DNA from: Lepus europaeus
Lineage: Eukaryota > Chordata > Mammalia > Lagomorpha > Leporidae
Assembly: GCF_033115175.1 (NCBI RefSeq)
Contig: NC_084831.1
Span: 77,819,502 to 77,883,501 of the forward strand
Direction of reading: 5' to 3'
Length of the DNA: 64,000 nucleotides
The position numbers were made by a program, and so were the translations under genes. Each line of letters starts with the position of its first letter. The first letter of the stretch is position 1. The notes beneath the pieces are model-generated. The model was given only the letters and a program-made list of their open reading frames with translations, ran no database searches and was not told the origin of the DNA. This document shows, one piece after another, positions 43,776 through 54,746 of this stretch.

Positions 43776-44280
43776 TGCTATTTGTCTTTTTATAAAGAGT
43801 CATGAATTATTCTTTTCTTTAGCCTTCAGTATTTTGTGCCCTGACTATTGTACTGTGTTTTGTTATGAAAACATTGTGACTTCTTCTTTATTATGGGAAA
43901 ATACAAAGCTGTGTCTCTGTTTTGCCTTCCAGGACCCATGGGAAGAACAAGTAGCCAATCTTTCCCACTAAAACCACACAAAGCCTCAGAATTTTTGGCA
44001 ACACAGATCTCCAGGTACCTACTAATAATAAATCAAAGCTGCTGTCTACGTAAAACCCAATGTTCTCCCTGGGGTAGAAGGACTTTTTCCACTAACCCAC
44101 TCTACGGTACAGCCAGATGAAACAGCAAGACCACAGGAATGAGTACAGAGAAGTACTAAGCATATTTTTAAAACAGCAAAAATAAGAAGCCAGTGTAGGC
44201 TTTAATCTATTTATAAAAGACTAACATTGGTTTATTTATGCAAAGCTCTATTCTGAATGTCTTAAAATATTAACTATTAG

Positions 44281-44511
44281 GGGCAGTGGTTAAGAAATGG
44301 CTTGAAATGTCTGCATAACATGTCAAAGTACCTGGGCTTGAGTCCCAGCTCTGCTTCCTGCTGATGTGCACCCTTGGAGGCAACAAGTGATGGCTCAATT
44401 ACGTGGGTTCCTCTACCCATGTAGGAATCTCAAGTTGGGTTTAGGAATCCTGGCTTCAGCCTGGCTGAACCTTAGCTATTGCAGGCATTTGGAGAGTGAA
44501 CCAGCAGGTGG

Positions 44512-44545
<34 letters not shown>

Positions 44546-44603
44546 CTGTCTCTCCTCCCCACCCCCTTTCAAATAAATAAAATTTTTTAAAAGAAAACTA
44601 TAG
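44281..44603 (+). mobile_element. CSINE with 17-bp target-site duplication
   Basis: GGGCAGTGGTTAAGAAATGG head, long CT run, CAAATAAATAAAATTTTTT tail. AAAATATTAACTATTAG flanks it at 44264-44280 and 44605-44621. Confidence 0.94.
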
Positions 44604-44700
44604 AAAAATATTAACTATTAGTTCTAAATAATAAGAACCACATGATAATCCTTTGAGGCAGATCCTCTTATCCCTATTTTACAGTCAAGAAAACTAGGTT

Positions 44701-45050
44701 GCAGCCAGCACCGTGGCTTAACAGGCTAATCCTCCACCTTGCGGCGCTGGCACACCGGGTTCTAGTCCCGGTTGGGGCGCCGGATTCTATCCCGGTTGCC
44801 CCTCTTCCAGGCCAGCTCTCTGCTATGGCCCGGGAAGGCAGTGGAGGATGGCCCAAGTGCTTGGGCCCTGCACCTGCATGGGAGACCAGGAGAAGCACCT
44901 GGCTCCTGGCTTCGGATCAGCACGATGTGCCGGCCACAGTGGCCATTGGAGGGTGAACCAACAGCAAAAAGGAAGACCTTTCTCTCTGTCTCTCTCACTA
45001 TCCACTCTGCCTGTCAAAAAAAAAAAAAAAGAAAAGAAAGAAAAGAAAAA
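44701..45050 (+). mobile_element. CSINE (young type), first of two inside a MIR
   Basis: GCAGCCAGCACCGTGGCTTAACAGGCTAATCC head, CTGTC-poly-A tail with AAAG units. Flanked by perfect GAAAACTAGGTT at 44689-44700 and 45051-45062. Confidence 0.96.
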
Positions 45051-45062
45051 GAAAACTAGGTT

Positions 45063-45394
45063 GGGCCGGGGCCGTGGCTCACTCGGTTAATCCTCCACTT
45101 GCGGCACCGGCATCCCATATGGGCACTGGGTTCTAGTCCCAGTTGCCCCTCTTCCAGTTCTGCTCTCTGCTGTGGCCCAGGAGTGCAGTGGAGGATGGCC
45201 CAGGTCCTTGAGCTCTGCACTCGCATGGGAGACCAGGAGGAAGCACCTGGCTCCTGGCTTCGGATCGGCACTGTGTGCCGGCTGTAGCAACCATTTGGGG
45301 AATGAACCAACTGAAGGAAGACCTTTCTCTCTGTCTCTCTCTCTCACTGTCTAACTCTGCCTGTCAAATTAAAAAAAAAAAAAAAAGAAAGAAA
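45063..45394 (+). mobile_element. CSINE (young type), second of two inside a MIR
   Basis: GGGCCGGGGCCGTGGCTCACTCGG head; tail CTGTCAAATT then poly-A. It uses the left neighbour's target copy GAAAACTAGGTT (45051-45062); the right copy is GAAAACTGAGGT at 45395-45406. Confidence 0.95.
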
Positions 45395-45581
45395 GAAAAC
45401 TGAGGTAGAGAACTCAAGGTCATATAGCTAGTATGTGTAACCCAGGCAACCCAGCTACAGAACTCAACTTTTAACCATTCTGTGATGATCCTTCTCTTAG
45501 GATGTTAAGGAAGAGAAAGTATCAGAGTCAGCTTTAGGAGAATTAACTTGAGAACAAGAAGTAGGATAGGGGAGGAACAGT

Positions 45582-45808
45582 CATTCCTATTATGTGTCGA
45601 ACACTTACTATATGCTAGACACTTTATTGAGTATTTTACACACATTCTTTTATTTAATTCTCACTGCTCTTTGACCAGTACAATTATTATTTCTTTTTTG
45701 CAGATAAAGTAACTAAGGGTCAGAGATATTAATATTAGCAGTAAGTGACAGAGCTAAGACTCAAATCCAGTTCTGCGTAACTCCAAATCCATGTTCTTAA
45801 CCACTCAC
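45582..45808 (+). mobile_element. MIR SINE
   Basis: ATTATGTGTCGAACACTTACTATATGCTAGACACTTTATTGAG, TTTTATTTAATTCTCACTGC, GCAGATAAAGTAACTAAGGGTCAGAG, AGCAGTAAGTGACAGAGCTAAGACTCAAATCCAG and TTCTTAACCACTC span nearly the whole MIR. Confidence 0.92.
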
Positions 45809-47587
45809 AAAATAGGTCTTTTGTGACATGGGTGAAAAATGACAGGAATGAAGAAGAAAAATGGATGTAAGTTATATTGCAAAGGAGTAACCTATGGAGT
45901 TTAGTGACCATTTCAATATATCAAGGAAAGAGGAGGAGTCACAGATGACTAAGGTTGGAAATGTGAGTACCTAGGTGAATGGTGACACTGTTCAAAGACA
46001 TAAGGAAGCCAGAAAGAGCCCAGCCTCCCAAAGGAAGAGGAGTTCCTACTGGGACAGCACACAGTCCTAAGCAGGGAGACAGTGTATGTATGGAACTGAG
46101 AGCGACCATGTTCACATTTATTGTTACCTGTCCATTAGGCTCTCAAAACCCATGTAGAGTCTCGACTAGAACTGATGCTTGCTTGCTGGAATACATTTTT
46201 CTGACTTCCTTTACGATTTGAACATTCAGTATTTTAAAAGTGAAGTCAGAAGGAAACCTTAAAAGAAGGCACAAGTTTCTTTAAAAAGATGGTCTTCTTC
46301 TCCAGGAGTTCCAGTGTTTAATCCTAAAGCAACCAATCTGTATCTCCGCATGACAGCCACCAACATTTGGCTACAAGATACACAAGGACTATCGTAGGCT
46401 GTCTTGGTAGAAATAAGAGTTACACTATTTTATGAAAATTTTTGCTTCCTTTATACCCATCACTGTCACCAAAAATTAATGAGAGAAATTTTTCGGACAA
46501 AAAACTCACAGCTGATGGCAAAAATGTCAAGTTTCTGCCACTGACTATTTCGTGTGCTCAGGGCAAGAAACTTGACTTTTCTGTGCCCACTTAATTCCCT
46601 GATCTGTAAGGACTCACTCTGGATAAGATACTAGCTAGCAACCAAGTCCAATCTGAAACTGAGTCCTCATTTACAATCAGGTTGTTTTTGCTACTAGAAC
46701 ACGTAGTCAGCTTGTTTGGAAATGCTCTCCTTGGATGAACTCAGACTGAGTTATAGGGGGGGTGGGGGGTGGGGGTGGGGAGACAACAAAGCCTGGATGT
46801 CCTGAGAGAGATTTATGTGTTGAATTGAGGTTCTTATAAAATGAAATCTCATAACACTTCAACTGCAACATGAAAGTATTAGTCTGTGTTACATGGTTTT
46901 TATAGTGTAGCATTCAATGACCAAAACCTCAGACAGAATTTCTGGTCTCACTGCTGCAGACACAGTACCACATCCAAAAAGTCACTCTGAAGCCATGGCT
47001 CCTGGGGTTATAAAAGGAAGGTGATGGTGCCCTTACTACCTAGGGAGTGCACCTAGCCACATCTGCACTTGGCGCCCACTTTGACTTTGCCAGTGGAGGA
47101 GCAAAGGAGGGCAGAGGCTTTGATCTGGGTAGACAGGAAAGGTGGGTGACAGAAGGCAGCAGTCAAGTACTCCATCAACATCCCCAACATTAATTCCCCC
47201 ATCGCTTTACTGCTGGTGGTGAGAAGGACACAGAAATAGAGGCGTAGCAAGCACAAAATTCAAACATGGAAACTCTAATATGGGGCAGTTTGGCATGGCC
47301 TGCGGAGCTCTGAGCAACAGTACACAGACCAGCCACCACAAGGGCTACCTCTGCTCACAACCTCTGTGTTGAGCTGAGTTTAATTATGACCACTTAGCCA
47401 ACACCTTGGAAATCTTTACAGATAGGCACAAAACAGATACAGCAAGACTAATAAATGAAACCAATTCATTGTTTTTATGGATCAGAGTTTCTTTACTTTC
47501 CAAACAAGAGTGAAAATGAAAAAATGAAATTAACTACATCCCTCCTTTGGAGCAAAACCAATCTGGAATGTAAAATATCTTTCCATG
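45809..47587. other. Intergenic stretch with one weak MIR and a G-rich tract
   Basis: About 46540-46640 (TGCCACTGACTATTTCGTG, CAAGAAACTTGAC, TGATCTGTAAGGACTC) resembles a reverse MIR. The G-rich tract is listed separately. The rest is unassigned. Confidence 0.4.
46756..46780 (+). repeat. G-quadruplex-type G tract
   Basis: Four guanine runs of 7, 6, 5 and 4 separated by single T bases. Single-base loops are the most favourable arrangement for a stable intramolecular quadruplex. Confidence 0.9.
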
Positions 47588-47924
47588 GGGCTGGCACTGT
47601 GGCATAGCGGATTAAGCCACCTTCTGCAATGCCAGCATCCCATAAGGGTACCGGTTTGAGTCCCAGATGCTCCACTTCTTATCCAGCTCCCTGTTAATGC
47701 TCCTGGGAAAGCTGCAGAGGACAGCCCAATTGTTTGGGCCCCTGCATCCATGTGGGAGACCTGTAAGAAGCCCCTGGCTCCTGGCTTCAGCCTTGGCAGT
47801 TGCAATCATCTGGGGAGTAAACCAGCCGATGGAAGACCTCTCTCTCTCTGTCTTTCTCTCTCTGTCTCTGTCTCTCTCTCTCTCTCTGCCTTTCAAAAAA
47901 ATTAAGCATAAAAAAAAAATCTAT
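47588..47924 (+). mobile_element. CSINE
   Basis: GGGGCTGGCACTGTGGCATAGCGG head, body with CTGTTAATGCTCCTGGGAAAGC, CT/TG-rich 3' part and TTTCAAAAAAATTAAGC tail. Confidence 0.93.
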
Positions 47925-48090
47925 CTACTCTGAATGTAAAGTAACGAATCTCTCTGACACTTGGATGTTTCAAGTCTTCCCAGGGTCTTTTTTAAAATGA
48001 CAGACTTTATTATATTCACAATTGTATACCCAACAAACAGAGTTTACCTCTTACTCTAAAATGAATTTCTCTTTTTAAAAATCCACACCA

Positions 48091-48399
48091 GGGGCCAGCA
48101 CTGTGGTATCATAGGCTAAGCCTCTGCCTGCAGCACCAGCATCTCATTCATATAAGTGCTAGTACGTGCCCCAGCTGCTCCTCTCTCCATCCAGCTCTCT
48201 GCTTATGGCCTGGGAAGGCAGTGAAGGATGTCCAAGTGCTTGGGCCCCTGCACTCACAAGGGAGATCAGAAGAAGCTTCTAGCTCCTGGCTCCAGCTGCA
48301 GCTGTTGCAGCCATCTGAGGAGTGAACCAGCAGATGAAAAACTATTCTCTCTGTCTCTCCCTCTCTGTCTGTAACTCTGCCTCTCAAATAAATAAGTAC
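48091..48399 (+). mobile_element. CSINE, tail used as target by another CSINE
   Basis: GGGGCCAGCACTGTGGTATCATAGG head and CTCAAATAAATAAGTACAATC tail. Its own target duplication appears to be AATCCACACCA (48080-48090) and AGTCCACACTA (about 48771-48781), so the following CSINE lies inside it. Confidence 0.93.
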
Positions 48400-48412
48400 A
48401 ATCTTTTTCATT

Positions 48413-48757
48413 TGTTTCTTTTCTTTTCTTTCTTTCCTTTTTTTTTTTTGGACAGGCAGAGTTAGACAGTGAGAGAGACAGAGAGACAGAGAGAAAGGTC
48501 TTCCTTTTCCGTTGGTTCACCCCCCAAGTGGCTGCTACGTTCGGCGCACTGAGCCGATCTGAAGCCAGGAGCCATGTGCTTCCTCCTGGTCTCCCATGTG
48601 GGTACAGGGCCCAAGGACCTGGTCCATCCTCCACTGCACTCCCAGGTCACAGCAGAGAGCTGGAAGAGAAGCAACCGGTACAGAACCAGTGCCCCAACTG
48701 GGACTAGAACCCGGGGTGCCGGCGCCGCAGGCAGAGGATTAGCCAAGTGAGCCGCGT
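48413..48757 (-). mobile_element. CSINE (young type) inserted into the previous CSINE's tail
   Basis: T-rich tract, GGACAGGCAGAGTTAGACAG, reverse body ending GTGAGCCGCG. The repeat AATCTTTTTCA is found at 48400-48412 and again near 48760-48771. Confidence 0.93.
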
Positions 48758-48779
48758 AAAATCTTTTTCAAAGTCCACA

Positions 48780-48915
48780 CTAGCATTCACTCACCCACAA
48801 ATATTTATGGACTGCCACCTATGTGCCAGACACTATTCTGAGAGCTGGGGGGGTGGGGGGTGGGGGGTGGCGGTGAGATGAAGCAGTACTCATGGAGTTC
48901 ACCTTCTGGTTGAAA
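48780..48915 (-). mobile_element. L2 LINE 3' end
   Basis: CATTCACTCACCCACAAATATTTATGG, CTATGTGCCAGACACTATTCTGAG and ACTCATGGAGTTCACCTTCTGG follow the reverse L2 terminus. A G-rich run interrupts it. Confidence 0.7.
48847..48874 (+). repeat. G-quadruplex-type G tract
   Basis: Runs of 7, 6 and 6 guanines with single T spacers, then GG-C-GG. Four runs of three or more can be formed by splitting the long runs. It lies within the L2 fragment. Confidence 0.85.
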
Positions 48916-50405
48916 TCTCTCCCTCTCTATTTCCAAAATGCTCACCCAAATCAATGTTTGAATGAATAACAAACAACGTGGGATAATATGAGGGACTCAG
49001 ACAAGTTACATTATAAAGATGAGCCATGAGCCATATAAAAACCAAGACAAAATTTGTATATTTTATTAATTAATCCTTGACCTCCATTCCCCTGCCTTCT
49101 CCTTTTCCCTTGGGCCAGCCTGCTACAAAACAGAATAGAGATAATTCCTAAGGCACAGGTGCAAAATATCATCAAAAGAGAAAGAGGCTCTTACAAAACA
49201 GAAAAGAAGCCTGCTAATGATCACCCTCCTTCCCTGAAGTCCTACTTTGGAGACATCATGCTTCCCTGCATAGCATCAAAATTTTAAAGACCCAATGAAG
49301 TGGCATCCACAAGTCCAACATTAAAAAATTAATAACCTGGCTGAAAACTTACTTCAAGGAGGTTCGGAGATGACTCTTGAGAGCCTGGCCGTGGGGGTTC
49401 CATATTGGTTTAAGTTCATCTGGACCCAAAGGAGAATTGGTGACCTCCAGTCGGTGGCAACTTCATTTTCATGCTGTGGGTGGTGCATCCTGTGCAGGGG
49501 TGGGTCAGACAAACCCAGGTGTTTCATAATGCAGTCAGGTACAGAGCATGTCCTTTGCCTCTGGGAAGGAAAGATTATGAGGGAAGTAAAAGATTATGAG
49601 GGAAATCAACTATAGCATCAAGGAATAGCAACAAATATGGAAACATGGACATCAAAGCTTGGGTAATTATTAAAGCAAGGCCTCCGAAGAAAGAAATGCT
49701 AACGTTGGATGAAGCCACCTTTCAAGCTTCCCTTCTAAGCTGACTGGATGAAAGAAGAAAAGAATTTATTATTATATCAGGAAGTAAAAGCACACACATT
49801 TGTTAGCATAAATAATGCTGCCTTCATCTCAATGTGGCCTTCCATAGCAGACAACCCTGTAACAAAAGGAATGAACTAACTTTTCTTTGCCATTGCTTTC
49901 CAGCAACCTACCATGTATATTAATATCAGCTACATTCATGAGCAAAAACAAGAGCTGAAGCCAGGCAAAAAATTTCAAACACTACCAAGGATACACACGT
50001 AAAAAGAAATATCATAAACAAAAGTAGATAATGGTTCAATGAGGCCCAGAATACAAACTACCCCTGTCCCAAGGGTAGCAGTTGAGAAGTGGCTTCAAAT
50101 CTTGATTTCTACCTCTGTTTATCCTCTCAGGGAGTCCCTTGGAAGAGACCTAACTTCATTACTTAGTCATGAGAAAGCAGGTGGAAGCAGTTGTCTGTTT
50201 AATTGAAGGAACCCAAGTAAAAAGAGGTAATCACTGAAAATGGGTATTGAAAAAAACACATTCAAGACTGTTATGACTTCTGTGGAATAGCCACTCACAG
50301 GACACGTGCAGCTGAAACGGCCCGAATCGGAAAGGCTTGGGGAGGGGGAAAAGAATGGGAGGAATGGTGAGGGGATGAGACACAGATGCATAAAAGAAGC
50401 AAGCA
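48916..50405. other. Intergenic stretch without recognised feature
   Basis: Unassigned sequence. No repeat family or exon could be named. Confidence 0.3.
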
Positions 50406-50735
50406 TGCCAGCACCACGGCTCACTAGGCTAATCCTCCGCCTTGTGGCGCCGGCACACCAGGTTCTAGTCCCGGTCAGGGCACCGGATTCTGTCCCGGTT
50501 GCCCCTCTTCCAGGCCAGCTCTCTGTGTGGCCAGGGAGTGCAGTGGAGGATGGCCCAAGTGCTTGGGCCCTGCACCCCATGGGAGACCAGGAGAAGCACC
50601 TGGTTCCTGCCATCAGATCAGCGCGGCGGCCATTGGAGGGTGAACCAACGGCAAAAGGAAGACCTTTCTCTCTGTCTCTCTCTCTCTCACTGTCCACTCT
50701 GCCTATCAAAAAAAAAAAAAAAAAAAAAAAAAGAA
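50406..50735 (+). mobile_element. CSINE (young type), short internal gaps
   Basis: GCCAGCACCACGGCTCACTAGGCTAATCC head and a 27-base A tail followed by AAGAAG units. AAGCAT/AAAGCAT sequence lies on both sides. The body lacks part of the segment between ATCAGCGCGG and CCATTGG. Confidence 0.94.
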
Positions 50736-51576
50736 GAAGAAGAAAGCATAAGTGACATTCTTAGTAGTTTGTTGTCCTTGACTAATTACAATTCTTTGCT
50801 TTTGAATATTTTCAGACTATTATGAGGACATTTTTTCTTCCTTCTTGTTTACCTTTTCAGCCTTCTCTCCAGTTTCCTTTCCTGCTTTCTCCCTTTCTCT
50901 GTGCCTCAGTTTTCTGTATGCTGTAAAACTCTAAGTTTCTTGTGACAAAAAAGGAAACCATGTGAGATGGAGAATGGGAGTGTGATCGGGATTAGGAGAG
51001 TATTTTATCTCTCTTGAGCCCTGGTTGTATCAGAATATCTATTTAGCATGGTGAAAGTCATTGCCGAATGTGGCGGAGATGGAGATGTAAGAAACGCCAG
51101 CCAAGAAACCTGTTAAAGCACTCAGTCATTTGTTCACCCCCATACATCCCACCATCTGGATTTGAAATTACATAAAATCATACAGAAAGCTTTGCAAGTC
51201 AGCAGTAAGAAGGTGAGCATGAAAAAGACGAGTAAATGACAAAACTTGCCAGTGACCCAAAAGCCAGTCTTACAGACAGATAAACTGTGTCATAGATATC
51301 CTGCTGGGAAGTGTGGCTTCCAGCAGCTCTTTCAATAATTCGGAAAATGCATGAAGACTGTTCATTGTTGGACACAAACACACCATTGCTTACATTAGAA
51401 TTACTAAAAGAAGCCATTATGTAACCTGGAAGACAACCCAATGCACACAATAATGAATAGTTTGTGAGTGAAATACAAACAAAAACAGAATAAACAAATC
51501 AAAAAGGATAAAAATGATAATAAAGGTATGCTGAACAGTACCATTGTTTACATTAGCAAACACTGGAGCATTTTGC
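50736..51576. other. Intergenic stretch without recognised feature
   Basis: Unassigned sequence. Confidence 0.3.
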
Positions 51577-51835
51577 CTTTTTATGAGAGAGATCCTCTTC
51601 TCTGTTTCATTCCTCAAATGCCTGCAGCTGCTGAGACGAGGCTGGACTACAGCCAGCCAGGTGTCAAGAACTCAATCCAGGTCTCCCAAGTGTTGAGCCA
51701 CCAATACTTGTGTCGCTATCTGCTGCCTCCCATGGTGTGCATTAGTAGGAAGCTGGAACTGGAACAGAGGCACTCCATTATGGCATGTGGCCATCCCAAG
51801 AGGCATCAGCCACTCAGCCAAATGCCTGCCCCTTC
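51577..51835 (-). mobile_element. CSINE, older diverged variant
   Basis: CTCAAATGCCTGCAGCTGCTGAG, CAATCCAGGTCTCCCAAGTG, CTGCTGCCTCCCATGGTGTGCATTAG and CAGCCACTCAGCCAAATGCCTGCCCC. Same subfamily features as 28890-29252. Confidence 0.82.
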
Positions 51836-52539
51836 TAGGGTATTTTGAAATATTAACTTATTTTCATTTTCTCCTCTGTGCCTTCCTTTTTTTTTTTTTT
51901 TTTTTTCTGTCTTTAACCTACCCCAGTTCAAACACACAGATACAGTGTATGGCCTCTGAGTACGTTTGGGGCAAGATGGAAAGAAGAAGAGGCCTACGTG
52001 TCTTTTTTGTTGTTCTTCCAAGGTCTTAGGAGAACATTTTTGGGGAAGGGGGTAAGTTTTCATACTAAACATAGAAAAGGTGTCTTGGCTACAAATGTAA
52101 AGTGGAAAAGACTTTCATAAGAAGAGATTCCTCCCATTACAGGTTGGTGGCTGAAGGAGAAAGACAAAAAGAGTAAGGAAGGTTTCTAATTCCTGAGAGC
52201 AATGCAGACTTGACCTCATTTCTTGCCAGCACCATGGTGCAGTAGCAAGATCCAGGGAACAAAGAGCTACGGTGCTGTGTCTAGGCTGGTAGGAGTATAA
52301 CTGTTGCTCAACATTTCTGCTAAACTTAGCAGGTAAAAGTAAACAAGTCATCCCCCAGGTGATGTATAAATTAAGTCCTTAGCTCATAAGAATACTGCAG
52401 CTGGTTTGAGCTGAATTTGTTACTTAAACAAAAAATGGAATTTACTGGAGGGTTAAAAGCAATCTGGGAATACCTAGCTTCAGAAACAGAACTAGGAAAC
52501 TTTGGTAACCTAGGTAAAAGGAAGTACACGGCCATGCCC
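51836..52539. other. Intergenic stretch, T run only
   Basis: A run of about 20 T at 51888-51906. Otherwise unassigned. Confidence 0.35.
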
Positions 52540-53830
52540 TCAGGGTGCTGATGCCAAGTGGATCAAATGCAATGTTTTCCCACCCCTGAGTACTTCTAAT
52601 AAAATAGAAATTCCTGGAGGAGTTGGAAGAGACTTGCTCAGAAGTCCAAAGGAATAAATGAGGACTTTACTGTGGATGCCTAATGGTTTCATATCAAAGC
52701 TCTCATAATATTCCCTTGTTTGAGGAAAAGAATGAACAGGAGCATTGTTGTACCAGAGAACAGTCTGATGAAGTTCCAAGACATTGTTCAGCTAAACATC
52801 TGGGCTCACTTTCTCAAAACACTTTCCTAGTAAGATGTTATGGTTCTTTATCCCTCAAGAAAGTCAAGAAGCAAAATGCCTTGAGTATGCCGAAAAAGTA
52901 TTGCCGTGATCCTTGTTCTTGAGCAGTTGTTCTGCTTTTGCCTTCACTGAACCGCTTCCATTTCTGGGTAGCCACTGCTTAGATTGTGCTTTATTTTCAG
53001 CGTTGTGATGGTAAAGTCACATTTTTTTTTTTTTAAAGATTTATTTATGTATTTGGGAGGTAGGGAGAGAGAGAGAGAGAGAGAGGTCTTCCATCCACTG
53101 GTTCACTCCCCAAATGGCCGCAACTACCAGAGCTGGGCCAGTCTGAAGCCAGGAGCCTGGAGCTTTGTCCAGGTCTCCCACATGAGTGCAGGGCCCAAGT
53201 ACTTGGACCATCTTCTACTGCTTTACCCAGGCCATTATCAGGGAGCTGGATCAGAAGTGGAACAGCTGGGACTTGAACTGGTGTCCATGTAGGATTGCTG
53301 GCAACTTTACCGGCTATGCCACAGCACTGGCCCTGTAAAATCACATTTTATCTCCTGTTCCAATTCTTTGAAGAAGTATTTCATGATCATGACCCCACTT
53401 GTTTACAGTTTCTATTGAAAGGTCTGCTCTTGTCTGCAGCTAATCTGGGCATAACAGTTTTGGTACCCATTAAGCAGAAAGTTTGCTCCACTCCAATTTT
53501 TCAGTCAGAATTGTGATAACTGAACCAAAAGAAATTTAATGGGGTTTTCTATTGTTCCTGTTGTTAACTCTTGGTCCTCCTCATTTGGAGTATGAAAAGA
53601 TTAATTTTCCATTCACAAATTCATGTCCATGTTCTACTACATTAGGTTTTTTTGTCAACATCATCTTGTCTTTTCTTAAAGTGATTTATCCATTTGTAAA
53701 CTAATGATTTATTTGAGGAATTAGCCCTATAAACATTTTGTAAAGCATAAATGATTTCACCATTCTTTCACTAAAGTGTCAACATAAATTGAATGTTTGT
53801 TCTTCATCAATTTTAACAGGATTAATGTGC
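52540..53830 (-). pseudogene. Mariner transposase relic, interrupted by a CSINE
   Basis: On the minus strand, text resembling the catalytic part of a Tc1/mariner transposase is readable in pieces: GILLLDFLEG, an SVLRK segment, and NNAPVH followed by TRE and FDMKPLG (NNAPVH at 52732-52749). Upstream pieces continue beyond the CSINE (53026-53334) to about 53830. Several stops and frame changes make it non-functional. Ends and inverted repeats were not located. The exact mariner subfamily is unknown. Confidence 0.7.
53026..53334 (-). mobile_element. CSINE with 15-bp target-site duplication
   Basis: T-rich head, GATTTATTTATGTATTTGGGAGG, reverse body ending AGCACTGGCCC. GTAAAGTCACATTTT (53011-53025) and GTAAAATCACATTTT (53335-53349) flank it with one mismatch. 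Confidence 0.95.
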
Positions 53831-54234
53831 TTCAGGCCAAATCCTGTTCACACATGTTATATCAAGTTGGTATGAATTAATTTTGGTCCAAAAACATGAA
53901 GTACATCACTGCTTTCTTTTTTTAAATAATACACATTTCCCATGTACTTTGTCAAGACCCCTCATCTAAGTTCAGAGAAATTATGTAATTTTTGATGAGC
54001 ACAAAAGGAAGGGGATTGTCTCGTGGTCTGGGCAGAAGGCAGCATTTAAAAAATTTTGGAAATTGCTATAAAAGCAAGAAATTGGGAATCATCAAATGAA
54101 TGAACTATCAATGCATCTCAAGGACCTAGAAAAACAACAACCCCCAAACTCAAAATTAGAAGTGGAAAGAAATAATTAAATTAGAGAAGAAATAGACAAA
54201 ATTGAAACAAAAAATACAAAAGATCAGTGAAATT

Positions 54235-54746
54235 CAGAAATGCTATAACTAGTACTGAAACAGTATTTTTACACTTTGTGTTACTGCGTGGGTACAAACT
54301 GATGAGATCTTTACTAATTATATACTGAATCGATCTTCTGTATATAAAGATAATTGGAAATGAAAAAAAAAAAAAAACCCTGGTGTTAAATTGGAAATGG
54401 CATAGAAAATTAATTATTTTTTTTAAAAAAATATTATGTAGGATCTCTGTCTTTAATGTGCTGTACACTCTTATTTAATGCTATAACTAGTACTCCAACA
54501 GTATTTTTTTTCACTTTGTGTTGCTATATGGGGGCAAACTGTTGAAATCTTTACCTAATATATACTAAACTGATCTTCTGTATATAAAGAGAATTGAAAA
54601 TGAATCATGATGTGATTGGAAGGGGAGAGGGAGCGGGAAAGGGGAGGGTCGTGGGTGGGAGGGAAGTTTTGGGAGGGGGAAGCCATTGTAACCCATAAGC
54701 TGTACTTTGGAAATTTATATTCATTAAATAAAAGTTTAATTAAAAA
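54235..54746 (+). mobile_element. L1 3' end inserted into an older L1
   Basis: Rabbit-type L1 3' UTR only. The segment ATGCTATAACTAGTACT..CTGTATATAAAGA occurs twice (54240-54362 and 54478-54598), separated by an A run and an AAATTGGAAATGGCATAG stretch. AAAAGATCAGTGAAATT at 54218-54234 and 54747-54763 is a perfect 17-bp target duplication. Confidence 0.95.

Larger units (their letters stand above)
44622..45480 (+). mobile_element. MIR SINE split by two CSINE insertions
   Basis: Left piece about 44635-44700 (ATGATAATCCTTTGAGGCAGATCCTC, CCCTATTTTACAGTCAAG); right piece about 45395-45480 (GAGAACTCAAGGTCATATAGCTAG, GTAACCCAGGCAACCCAGC). Together they follow one MIR; the inserts are at 44701-45050 and 45063-45394. 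Confidence 0.85.

Noticed and set aside
50167..50709. 180-codon minus-strand frame, the longest in the window
   Set aside because: Its first two thirds are CSINE antisense sequence; the rest has no recognisable similarity.
52225..52255. CCAGCACCATGGTGCAGTAG-like text
   Set aside because: Resembles a CSINE head, but only about 20 bases with no body or tail; too short to call.
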